Shown here piece by piece: positions 55,133 through 63,605 of a stretch of 64,000 nt of DNA. This DNA comes from Candidatus Anammoximicrobium sp. (GTDB taxonomy: Bacteria > Planctomycetota > Planctomycetia > Pirellulales > Pirellulaceae), in NCBI GenBank assembly GCA_012515235.1, contig JAAYYU010000094.1:59044-123043 (forward strand). Reading direction: 5' to 3'. The position numbers were made by a program, and so were the translations under genes. The notes under the pieces were generated by a model. The model was not told where the DNA came from and did not search any database. It saw only the letters and a program-made list of their open reading frames with translations. Each line of letters opens with the position of its first letter. Position 1 is the first letter of the stretch.

Positions 55133-57124
55133 ATGTTGGAACCTACCGCCAGCGCTGGTCCGCACGAGGTAACGTGGCGGCAAATCGAAGGGCTTGTGGA
55201 TGCCGTCCAGGCGTTGATCGAAACGGGCGTCGAAGAGCCTCGGTTCTATGCCACGTTGCTCGAACACGCGGTTCGCGCCGGGGCGGCCGCGGGCGGCGCC
55301 GTCTGGGCGGCGGACACGGACACGTTTCCAACGCTCTGTGCCTCCGGCCCCAGCGAAACACCCTGGTCGGCGGGAGGCGAGTCGGCACACCGGCACGCGA
55401 GATTCCTGCAACAGGTGCGGGCGTCGGGCCAGGCGCAGACCGCACCGCCGGGGGCGGCTGACGCTCAGGGGCCCGTCAATGCCTCCGCGTTTCTGTTGTT
55501 GGCCTGTCCCGTCGCGCTGGAAGGGCGAGTGATTCGGATCGTCGAAATCGCCGCCCGGCCCGGCAGCTCGCCCGAGGCGGCCCGCACCTACTTGGAAGTC
55601 CTCGCCACGCTGTGCGCTCTGGCCGCCGATTTCCATCGCCGCGCCCGGCTGAAGGAATGCCAGCAACGGGAAACGCAGTGGAGCCGTTTTGAGCAGTTCT
55701 GCGAGCAACTGCAGGGCCGCCTGGACCTGCGGAGCGTTGCCTGTGCGGTGGCCAACGAGGCCCGCCGGCTCGTAGGCTGCGACCGCGTGTCCGTCGCCGC
55801 CCCCCGGCACGGCACCCTGCGCGTGCAGGCCGTCAGCGGGCTGGATGCGTTCGATCCTCGCTCCGCGCCGATCCGCCAGTTGGAACAGCTGGTTCAGCGG
55901 GCCGCCGTGCTGGGAGAACCGCTGTTCTACGGCGTCGCCGGCCAGTCGGCGCCGGCCGAACTGGAAACCACGATCGACCACTACGTCGATCAATCGCACG
56001 TCCGAGCGCTTGTCGTCCTGCCGCTGGCCGAGACCGATCAAGACGGACCCGTCCGGACGGCTCCGGTCGGCGCGGTGGTGCTGGAGTCGTTTGCCGCCGG
56101 TCCCGGCCAGCTGGCCGATCGGACCACGCTGGCGAGCCTGGCCCGCCAGACGAGACTCGCGCTGGCGCGAGCCGCACGCTATGAACGCATTCCGGCCGTG
56201 CGCGTGTGGGAGCGACTGGGACGCTGGCGTTCGGCAAGCGGGTGGAGTCGCCTGGCGCTGTGGTCGCTGCCGGCGGCCGCCTGCCTCGCGGCGTTGATCT
56301 TCGTTCCCGCCGAATTCCGCGTCACCTGCCGAGGCCAATTGAAGCCGCAGCGCGAAAGCCGGATCTTCGCCCCGCGCGACGGCCGCGTCGAGCAGTTGCA
56401 CGCCGACCACGGCGAAACGGTCGCCGCCGGGCAAGTGCTGGCGACGATCCAGAGCAGCGACTTGGACTTTGAACGGACCCGGCTGCTGGGCGAGATCCAG
56501 ACGACCACCGAACAGCTGGAAGCCCTCCGCACCTCGCGACTGGGCGCCAAACCGCTCACCGCTCAGCAGCGCGACGAGGTCGCCCGGCAGACGGCGGAAG
56601 AAGAACGCTTGAAGAAGCTGGTCGCCAGCCTGCAAGCCCAGAAGCAAATCCTGGACAGCGAGAGCGAGGCGTTGCAGGTCCGCAGTCCGATTGCCGGGCA
56701 GGTCCTGACGTGGAATCTGGCAGAAAGCCTTCGGCAACGTCCCGTCAGACGCGGACAACAACTAATGACCGTGGCCGACACCGGCGGCCCGTGGGTGCTG
56801 GAGATCGAGGTCCCGGATCAAGACGCCGGCGAGGTCCTGGACGCGCGCCGAGAACTCGGCCCCGACCTGCCCGTGACGTTCCTGCTGGCTACGGAGCCCA
56901 GCCGGGTTTATCAGGGCCGGGTGCAACGGGTAGCCCAAATCTGTGAGCCGGATGACCGCCAACAACTGTCCGTCACGGCCGTGGTGTCCGTCGACGCGGC
57001 AGCGATCACCCAGCGGCGGGCCGGCGCCGGCGTCGTCGCCCGCATCGAGTGCGGCCGCCGCCCGTTGGGCTACGTCTGGCTGCACGATCTGATCCAGGCC
57101 GTGCGCGCCTGGTTGTTTGTTTGA
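55133..57124 (+). CDS. GAF domain fused to HlyD-type membrane-fusion adaptor
   Basis: The product is 663 aa, with ATG at 55133. The N-terminal 190 residues are helical with a possible degenerate GAF. Residues about 190-350 are a GAF domain (RSVACAVANEARRLVGCDRVSV, VGAVVLESF). A membrane helix lies at about 373-393 (LALWSLPAAACLAALIFV). The C-terminal part follows HlyD/MFP adaptors: half lipoyl motif APRDGRVEQLHADHGETVAA, a coiled coil of about 80 residues, second half SPIAGQVLTW, and a barrel domain. It probably senses a cytoplasmic ligand and acts in export across the inner membrane. No transporter ATPase or M50 peptidase is adjacent. It follows the pseudokinase gene by 121 bases. Confidence 0.85.
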   Translation: MLEPTASAGPHEVTWRQIEGLVDAVQALIETGVEEPRFYATLLEHAVRAGAAAGGAVWAADTDTFPTLCASGPSETPWSAGGESAHRHARFLQQVRASGQAQTAPPGAADAQGPVNASAFLLLACPVALEGRVIRIVEIAARPGSSPEAARTYLEVLATLCALAADFHRRARLKECQQRETQWSRFEQFCEQLQGRLDLRSVACAVANEARRLVGCDRVSVAAPRHGTLRVQAVSGLDAFDPRSAPIRQLEQLVQRAAVLGEPLFYGVAGQSAPAELETTIDHYVDQSHVRALVVLPLAETDQDGPVRTAPVGAVVLESFAAGPGQLADRTTLASLARQTRLALARAARYERIPAVRVWERLGRWRSASGWSRLALWSLPAAACLAALIFVPAEFRVTCRGQLKPQRESRIFAPRDGRVEQLHADHGETVAAGQVLATIQSSDLDFERTRLLGEIQTTTEQLEALRTSRLGAKPLTAQQRDEVARQTAEEERLKKLVASLQAQKQILDSESEALQVRSPIAGQVLTWNLAESLRQRPVRRGQQLMTVADTGGPWVLEIEVPDQDAGEVLDARRELGPDLPVTFLLATEPSRVYQGRVQRVAQICEPDDRQQLSVTAVVSVDAAAITQRRAGAGVVARIECGRRPLGYVWLHDLIQAVRAWLFV

Positions 57125-57270
57125 ACCGCCTGCGGACAACAAGGGGACCGGCTCCGAGCTGCATCGGCGAAACGCAAGAGAGAGTGACCCCCGCGAAATG
57201 CCTGTCCATTTTTTCAACACCCTGCTCAGGCGATCAACCCCAAGCTTGCGCCGGGATCGGGCACTGGTCC

Positions 57271-58644
57271 CTATTCTCTGGCGACACAGGTGGCCAGGGC
57301 CAGGTCGCCGGTGACGTTCAGAACAGTGCGGCACATGTCCAGGATGCGGTCGATGCCCAGGATGATGGCGATCGACTCGCCCGGCACGCCGACGCTTTGC
57401 AGGACCAGCACGACCATCGGAATCGATCCACCGGGGATGCCGGCCGTCCCGACGCCCGCGATCACCGCCATCAAGACCACCATCACCTGCTGGCCCAACG
57501 TCAGATCCACGCCGAACACCTGGGCCAGGAATAGGACCACAACGCCCTCGTACAGCGCTGTGCCGTTCTGGTTCCCCGTCGCCCCGACGGTCAGCACGAA
57601 CCGGGAGACGGCGGGCGGCAGGCCCAACTGCTCTTCGGCGACGCGGAGCGAAACCGGCAGCGTGGCATTCGAACTGGACGTGCCAAAGGCCATCAGCATG
57701 ACCTCGCTGATCCGGCGAAAGAACTCGCCCGGACTGCGCCGGCCGACGACGATCAACAGCAACGGATAGACGACCAGCAGCTGCAACGCGAAGCCGAGCA
57801 CCGTCGTGCCGACAAACCAGGCCAGCGTCACCAGCAATTCGCCGCCCAAGCGCGAGGTCATGGCAAACACCAGGCAGGCGACGCCCAGCGGAGCCAGCCG
57901 CATGGCCCAATCGAGGATCTTCATCGACGCGGCAAAGAGTCCCTCCAGCACTTTGACGGCGGCTTGCCCCGTTTCTCCGACCTGGGCCAGAGCCGCGCCG
58001 ATGGTCAGGGCAAAGAACATGACCGCCAGGATGCCGTTTCCTTTGGAACTGCCGTCTAACGCTCCGACCATTTCTTGGAGCGGGTTTTCCGGGATGATGT
58101 CCAGCAAGGTGTCCTTCAGCGACTTGGCCGACTTGGACTTGGCAATCGTCTCCGCCACACCCTGCCCGTACTGCGCCGCCAGGGCCTCCCGTTTGGCCTG
58201 CCCCAACCGATGGCCGGGCTGAAACGTGTTGACCAGCGTGACGCCGATCAACACCGCCGTGCTGGATAAGATCACCGTATAGAACAGCGTGCGCAGCCCG
58301 ATGCGCCCCAAGCGGCGGAGGTCGCCCAATTCAACCACGGCCAAGGCCAGCGCCGAGACCACCAGCGGCAGGACGACCATCAGCACCAGCCGCAGGAAGA
58401 TCCGCCCCACGGGATCGGCGACCTGCAGGGCAAACCAGTCCAGCCGGTCGTCGACCCCGTTGGCGTCCCGATCCAGCGCATCGACGGTGTCCGCCTGGTG
58501 CGGCCGGGCAAAATAGGTGTGGGCGGCGATGCCCAGAATCGCGCCCAACAACAAGCCGATTAGGATTTTCCAGTGCAAGGCCACGCGGCGGCGCGGCCCG
58601 GCGGGCGGAACCGGTTCCAAACCGGAAGACGTAACTGCAGGCAT
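57271..58644 (-). CDS. Dicarboxylate/amino acid:cation symporter (DAACS family)
   Basis: Inner-membrane Na+- or H+-coupled transporter of 457 aa, with the start after GGAAGGA. Hydrophobic helices cover the protein. The re-entrant hairpin segments are recognisable: AFGTSSSNATLPVS (HP1), GIPGGSIPMVV (HP2) and DRILDMCRTVLNVTGD (TM8). The cation-binding NMDGT motif reads NQNGT, replacing Met with Gln and Asp with Asn. Between the first two helices there is an insert with DRDANGVDDRLDW, an EF-hand/dockerin-like acidic loop. The substrate could be glutamate/aspartate or C4-dicarboxylates. Neighbours give no clue. Confidence 0.9.
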   Translation of the reverse strand: MPAVTSSGLEPVPPAGPRRRVALHWKILIGLLLGAILGIAAHTYFARPHQADTVDALDRDANGVDDRLDWFALQVADPVGRIFLRLVLMVVLPLVVSALALAVVELGDLRRLGRIGLRTLFYTVILSSTAVLIGVTLVNTFQPGHRLGQAKREALAAQYGQGVAETIAKSKSAKSLKDTLLDIIPENPLQEMVGALDGSSKGNGILAVMFFALTIGAALAQVGETGQAAVKVLEGLFAASMKILDWAMRLAPLGVACLVFAMTSRLGGELLVTLAWFVGTTVLGFALQLLVVYPLLLIVVGRRSPGEFFRRISEVMLMAFGTSSSNATLPVSLRVAEEQLGLPPAVSRFVLTVGATGNQNGTALYEGVVVLFLAQVFGVDLTLGQQVMVVLMAVIAGVGTAGIPGGSIPMVVLVLQSVGVPGESIAIILGIDRILDMCRTVLNVTGDLALATCVARE

Positions 58645-58699
58645 GGCATGAGTCCTTCCATCGTCGTGATGCCGGAAACACAGACGCGCGGCGCCGACG

Positions 58700-61522
58700 C
58701 TACGGCCGGACGACGATCTCCAGCCGGGCGGTGGCCGTCTCGCCGCGGCGGTTGGTGCGGGAGACTTGGGCCAGGTAATGCCCGGCGTTCAGGTACGTGT
58801 GCTGGGTGACGGCGTAGCCATCGGGCGCCAGGGCCTGGGCGTTCCCGTCCGATTGCACGCAAACCGGCGGCGAGCCGTCGCCAAAATTCCATTCCTCCTG
58901 GCCCTCGTCCGGAGCCACGCTGAACGAGCGGACCTTGAAGGTCAGTTCATCGCCGGCCTTGATGTCGCAGGTGGGCCAATACGCAGCGTGAATCGACGGC
59001 GGTTTCTGGTCGGGCGCCTCAGAATCCTGGACGCGGACGACGGCAAAGTCGTAGTCGAGGTTGCCGTCCTTGTCCACGACCTTCAGGATCTCGCTGTACG
59101 ACCCCGGCTTGTCATAACGCCGCTTGGCGGTCGGCCCGCGAGCCGTCTTGCCGTCGCTGAACGTCCAGGTATGGCTCGCGATGTGGTCCGGACCGTGACG
59201 GCTCCAGGAACGGGAACCGTCCAGCGTGACGGCCTCGCCCACCGCGGCCAACTGATGCGGCCGGGCAACGGCCTGGAGCACTTCCAGCGGATGCGCGTCG
59301 TGATACGCCTCGAACAACAGGGCATAGCCTTCCAAAATCCCCCACCGCCCGCTGGGCTGCGGGGCGACAATGTCGAAGTGCAGGTGCGACCAGCCGCCGC
59401 TGGCGCCTTGCTTGCCGAGCACTCCGATCTTCTGGCCCATGTTGACTTTCGCGCCGAGCCCCGCAGACGGATCGATGGAATCGAGATGGCTGTAGCGGTA
59501 GTACCAGCCGCGGGCGTCGCGCAGGTAGAGTACGTCGCCCCGCGGCTTGACCAGGTCCGGATACGTGCCCGGCTGGAGCAACTCGCCGGCCGCCGAAACC
59601 ACCTGGCCGTCGGTCGCCGCCAGCACGTCGACCATCCGCTCGGCGCCGCCCAGATCCAGCCCCCAGTGATAGTAGATCGGCTTCTTCTTGACGTCCTCGC
59701 CGTCGCCGATCTGGTTGGCCATCAGCGTGTGGCTGGCAAACCAACGCTGGTTGACCGGGTAGGAGAACGTTCCGGGCGTGATCAGCGGATAGCCGGCCGG
59801 CCACAGCCGCAACCGGGCGTCGGCGTCCAGGCCCCAGTAATCGATGTTCTGGTTGTACCCGCGGGTGATCGGACAGTCGATCTGCACGTCGCCCGCGGTG
59901 ACGGGCAGATGGTAGGTGGCGGAGCCGAGCGTGACCGGACGCCCGTTGACCTCGACGGTGACCCGCGCCAGGCGGAGGGCGTTCCGCAGGCTGTCGCGTT
60001 GCTCTTGCACTTCAAGCAGCTTGACGGTTGCCGTCTGGCCGTTGACCAGTTGGACCGTGGCTTCCTGGCCGACGTTCAAATCCACGGCGGCCGGCTGCGA
60101 TTCGATGGGCCGGCGAGCCAGTTCCAGGATTTTACCCACAACCCGGTCTTCGACGTCGGCCGCGAAGGGGCCGGGCAGCGAGCCCCATTTCGAGGCCCCG
60201 CCAGCCTCGTAACCGCCCTCCCGGAGCACGCGGGCCGAGGGCAGGTAAGTGAACACGTCGTTCGAATAGCCCGCCACCCAGACGCTCGGCCCCGCCAGTT
60301 CGCGCTTCAGACGCAACGCGTAATCCACCACCGTCTCGCCGCCGATCGCGACCAGCGTTAGATCGCGGCCGAACCGGACCACTTGCACCGGGCAAGCATA
60401 CGTCGCTCGAATCTTGCCGGTCTCCTGCAATTCCTTCAGCAACCGCTGCGCGTGCCCCGCATCTGGCGTCTTGTTGCTGGCCGCCGTCTTCTCCAACTCC
60501 TCGCGCGGCGGAACCGGCGCGAAAGCGAGCGATACGTCCTCAAAGGCCAGGCAAAGCGGACCGCGGAGGGGCTTGGGCGGAGTCTGCAGCGCGGCCTCGA
60601 CGGCCAGCGCCAGCGAACGGCCGTGGTACTTGGCGTGCTCCTCCTTGCCGCGCGGATACGGATTCTGGTCGCCGCCGCACCCGATCATAAACAGGGCTGT
60701 CACGCCGGGATGCTCTTCTTCCAGGTACTGCTGGGCATAGCCGGCATAGTCGCCGCGAATCAGGTAATCGCCCATCGTCGTGTTGTGACAGGCGTAGCCA
60801 AACAGGACGGCCACCAGCTTTCCCTGCAAATCGGCAACCCGCAGCACGGGCACTTCGTGGTCCACCGGGCCGTCGAAATACGGCGCGTTGTTATAGCCCT
60901 TCCGCGTCGGGCGGCGGCGGTTCATGGCAAACCCGGCGCGGCCCCGCTGGAAATCCAGCCGGGCCGGCGTCAGACGCGCCAGGGCGTCGCCCACGAGTGC
61001 AACCAGTTTTTGTTGCAGCGCGGCGACGTAACGTTCCGCGGCGGGAGCGTGCGGGACCTTGGCCTCGTCATCGGCCAGCCGCGACGCGCGCAGCTCCGGA
61101 CCGCAATGGGTGTGCGAGCAGTTCATCAGCAGCGAAGGAGGCTTCAACGCGTGCTTCTCCTGCACGGCGGCTTCGAGCCAATCGCGGAGCGTGCGAGGCA
61201 CACTGATCAGGTCCAGCGTGACGATCACCAGCCGCGTCCCCACAGGGTCTTCGATCGCCAGCGCTTTGGCGAACAAGTCCGCCGCCACGCCCTCCGACGG
61301 CTTCTTGCGGCTGGCGTAGCCAGCCATCCAGAGCGGCTCTTCCGGCGTGATCTTCACCGCCGCCACGCCCGCCTTCCAGGCAGTCGGCGCCAGCGGAGCC
61401 GGCGGTTGGGCCGCCGGCGGTTGGGCCGCCGGCGCCGGGGCGGCTGGCGGTTGGGCCGCCGCGGAAGCGATCAGCGCGCCAACCCACCCGGCCGTCACCA
61501 AGGCGATGCAAAGTCGTTTCAT
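58700..61522 (-). CDS. Secreted ceramidase-like domain fused to M23 peptidase-like and PKD domains
   Basis: The product is 940 aa. The ATG at 61522 follows GGGGGT and starts a signal peptide ending at SAAAQ, followed by Pro/Ala repeats. Residues about 50-460 resemble the N-terminal domain of neutral/alkaline non-lysosomal ceramidase (MAGYASR, NCSHTHCGPE, YACHNTTMGD). The position of the catalytic Ser (GDxSPN) reads GDQNPY here. Residues about 600-740 look like an M23/LytM metallopeptidase with both zinc motifs, HWGLD and HLHF. The rest is PKD-like (HTWTFSDGK, EWNFGDGSPP). It acts outside the cell; wall or lipid substrate unknown. The domain combination is unusual. Confidence 0.8.
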   Translation of the reverse strand: MKRLCIALVTAGWVGALIASAAAQPPAAPAPAAQPPAAQPPAPLAPTAWKAGVAAVKITPEEPLWMAGYASRKKPSEGVAADLFAKALAIEDPVGTRLVIVTLDLISVPRTLRDWLEAAVQEKHALKPPSLLMNCSHTHCGPELRASRLADDEAKVPHAPAAERYVAALQQKLVALVGDALARLTPARLDFQRGRAGFAMNRRRPTRKGYNNAPYFDGPVDHEVPVLRVADLQGKLVAVLFGYACHNTTMGDYLIRGDYAGYAQQYLEEEHPGVTALFMIGCGGDQNPYPRGKEEHAKYHGRSLALAVEAALQTPPKPLRGPLCLAFEDVSLAFAPVPPREELEKTAASNKTPDAGHAQRLLKELQETGKIRATYACPVQVVRFGRDLTLVAIGGETVVDYALRLKRELAGPSVWVAGYSNDVFTYLPSARVLREGGYEAGGASKWGSLPGPFAADVEDRVVGKILELARRPIESQPAAVDLNVGQEATVQLVNGQTATVKLLEVQEQRDSLRNALRLARVTVEVNGRPVTLGSATYHLPVTAGDVQIDCPITRGYNQNIDYWGLDADARLRLWPAGYPLITPGTFSYPVNQRWFASHTLMANQIGDGEDVKKKPIYYHWGLDLGGAERMVDVLAATDGQVVSAAGELLQPGTYPDLVKPRGDVLYLRDARGWYYRYSHLDSIDPSAGLGAKVNMGQKIGVLGKQGASGGWSHLHFDIVAPQPSGRWGILEGYALLFEAYHDAHPLEVLQAVARPHQLAAVGEAVTLDGSRSWSRHGPDHIASHTWTFSDGKTARGPTAKRRYDKPGSYSEILKVVDKDGNLDYDFAVVRVQDSEAPDQKPPSIHAAYWPTCDIKAGDELTFKVRSFSVAPDEGQEEWNFGDGSPPVCVQSDGNAQALAPDGYAVTQHTYLNAGHYLAQVSRTNRRGETATARLEIVVRP

Positions 61523-62135
61523 GATGGTTAACCCCCAGTCGAATTCCATGGTCCTCCGGGCCGCACGATTTCAGGTCTAGCGGTCTCGGCAAGCCCTGTC
61601 AAGCGACCTAGTGCGTCGTCAAGTCCGGCCTTTGGGTTGTAGCGAGCGAGCGGAACGGCGCTCGCCGCCGGATGCAAAAAGAGTCTCGGCTCCCAACTGC
61701 GTGGGAGCACCTCCAAAGAACAACGCTTAACTCGACGTGCCTGTCCTGCTTTCCCGCGTCTTTTCTCGCGTCTTTTCCGGCGTCGCAAACGGGCCGCTTC
61801 GGGATCGCAACGCAGCGAATTCGTCGGAGCCGGTCTTGCTTTCACCCGCCTGATAGTCCAGAACATCGGCTGGATGACGCCGTCTGGGGACCATCCGGAC
61901 ACGAGTCTTGCCGATCAGGTCCGCGGCAACTGGCAGGCCCTAAAGCGGCTGCGCCCGGAGCACCCCTCCGCGGTCAACTGGGGCCCGGCGCGGCCGCAGA
62001 CGCCGCGACGGCTCGGCCTGCACCCGGACTTCCGGAACCCGAAACGGAGACGGCGGCCGAAGCCGAAGGCCGACAAGCCCGAACACGATCGCGACTGAAT
62101 CGCGGCAGCACGCGGGACTGCCCAAGGAGAACACG
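61523..62135. other. Intergenic region with a dispersed-repeat-type hairpin
   Basis: The gap between the divergent ceramidase-like and sulfatase genes has a perfect hairpin GCGAGCG-gaacgg-CGCTCGC at 61646-61665. Apart from the doubtful small frame at 61874-62098 no gene was seen. Confidence 0.55.
61874..62098 (+). CDS. Possible small basic protein
   Basis: The frame has 74 codons and ends in a very basic stretch (NPKRRRRPKPKADKPEHDRD). It lies 37 bases upstream of the sulfatase gene on the same strand. There is no ribosome-binding site before the ATG and no recognisable domain. In DNA this GC-rich an open frame of this length is expected by chance, so it may not be a gene. Confidence 0.22.
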   Translation: MTPSGDHPDTSLADQVRGNWQALKRLRPEHPSAVNWGPARPQTPRRLGLHPDFRNPKRRRRPKPKADKPEHDRD

Positions 62136-63605
62136 ATGAAACGCCTGGCACGCTGGGGGCTGGCGATCCTACTGCTGGCCGTGACGACAAATGCCCTGTC
62201 GCTGCGGATACGGGCGGCAGAACCCGTCGCCGCAGGTCCTTCGCCTTCTGGAGAAACGGCGGAAAAAGCCTCGCGGTGGAATGTGCTGCTGCTGCTGTCC
62301 GACGACCAGCGGCCGGATACGATCGGCGCGCTGGGCAACCCGCGGATCGAGACGCCGAACCTGGACGACCTGGTCCGCCGCGGAACGGTCTTCACCCGCG
62401 CGACCTGCGGGAATCCGCTGTGCGTGACCAGCCGGGCGGAGTTGCTGTCCGGCCTGAACTGCTTCCGCAACGGAATGCTGACGGCCAAACGTCTGCGGAC
62501 CGATGTCACGGTGTGGCCGGAAGTCATGCGGCGGGCCGGTTATCACACGTGGTACGTGGGCAAGTGGCACACCAGCGGGCGGCCTTCGACTCGAGGCTAC
62601 GAGGAAGTGGACGGCCTGTTCGCCAGCGGCAAGGCGCCCGCCCAACCGCAACGGGACCGCCACGGCCAGCCGGTGACGGGCTACGTGGGCTGGCAGTTCC
62701 AGACCGATGACGGACGGCGGATGCCCGAAAAAGGCGTCGGCTTGACGGCCCAGATCAGTGCCGAATTCGCCGACGCCGCGATCCGCTTCCTCCGCCGCCG
62801 CGTCGACCAGCCGTTCTTTCTGCACGTGAATTTCACCGCGCCGCACGATCCGCTCTTCCTCCCGCCCGGTTTCGAACGACGCTACACGGCCGATCAACTG
62901 CCGCTGCCGCCGAATTTCCTGCCGCAGCATCCGTTCGACCACGGCAATCTCCGCGGGCGCGACGAACTGCTGTGGCCCTTCCCCCGCACGCCCGCCGACG
63001 TCCGCGACGAACTGGCGACCTACTATGCCGTTATCTCGCACATGGACCAGCAGATCGGCCGCATCCTGGAAACGCTTCGCGAGACGGGATTGTCGGACAA
63101 GACCCTGGTGATTTTTGCCAGCGACCAGGGCCTGGCCATCGGCAGCCACGGATTGCGCGGCAAGCAGAATATGTACGAGCACACGATCAACACGCCGCTG
63201 GTCGTGTGCGGGCCGGGCATTCCGGCAGACCAGCGGCGCGAGGCCTCGTGCTACCTGCGAGACCTGTTCCCCACGGTTTGCCAGTTGACGGGCATCGAGC
63301 CGCCGGCCGTGGACGGCCGAAGCCTGGTTCCCGTGCTGCGCGGCCAGCAAGACCAAGTGTACCCGTTCATCGTCGGCTACTTCGCCGATTCGCAACGCAT
63401 GATCCGCCGCGGGCGCTGGAAGCTGGTCTGGTACCCGCAGGCGGAGCGGGAGCAGTTGTTCGATCTGGAGCGCGATCCCTACGAAATCGACGACCTGTCC
63501 GAACGGCCCGAGCAGCAAGCGACGCGCGCCGAATTGCGCAGTCAACTGAAACGCTGGCTGCGCGAACAGGGCGATCCGCTGTTTGCCGAAGCGGCGAAGA
63601 CGTAG
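62136..63605 (+). CDS. Secreted sulfatase
   Basis: Type I sulfatase of 489 aa. The ATG at 62136 follows AAGGAG and starts a signal peptide (LAILLLAVTTNALSL). LLLLSDDQRPDTIGA provides the first metal-binding Asp pair. The formylglycine site is Cys96 in CVTSRAELLSG. The Pro of the usual C-x-P-x-R is Thr, though Arg and the downstream SG are kept. VGKWHTSGRP, FTAPHDPLFLPP and DQGLAIGSHGLRGK hold further active-site residues. It removes sulfate from glycans or other esters outside the cytoplasm. Its TAG stop coincides with the left end of the repeat array. No formylglycine-generating enzyme or partner sulfatase is adjacent. Confidence 0.93.
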   Translation: MKRLARWGLAILLLAVTTNALSLRIRAAEPVAAGPSPSGETAEKASRWNVLLLLSDDQRPDTIGALGNPRIETPNLDDLVRRGTVFTRATCGNPLCVTSRAELLSGLNCFRNGMLTAKRLRTDVTVWPEVMRRAGYHTWYVGKWHTSGRPSTRGYEEVDGLFASGKAPAQPQRDRHGQPVTGYVGWQFQTDDGRRMPEKGVGLTAQISAEFADAAIRFLRRRVDQPFFLHVNFTAPHDPLFLPPGFERRYTADQLPLPPNFLPQHPFDHGNLRGRDELLWPFPRTPADVRDELATYYAVISHMDQQIGRILETLRETGLSDKTLVIFASDQGLAIGSHGLRGKQNMYEHTINTPLVVCGPGIPADQRREASCYLRDLFPTVCQLTGIEPPAVDGRSLVPVLRGQQDQVYPFIVGYFADSQRMIRRGRWKLVWYPQAEREQLFDLERDPYEIDDLSERPEQQATRAELRSQLKRWLREQGDPLFAEAAKT

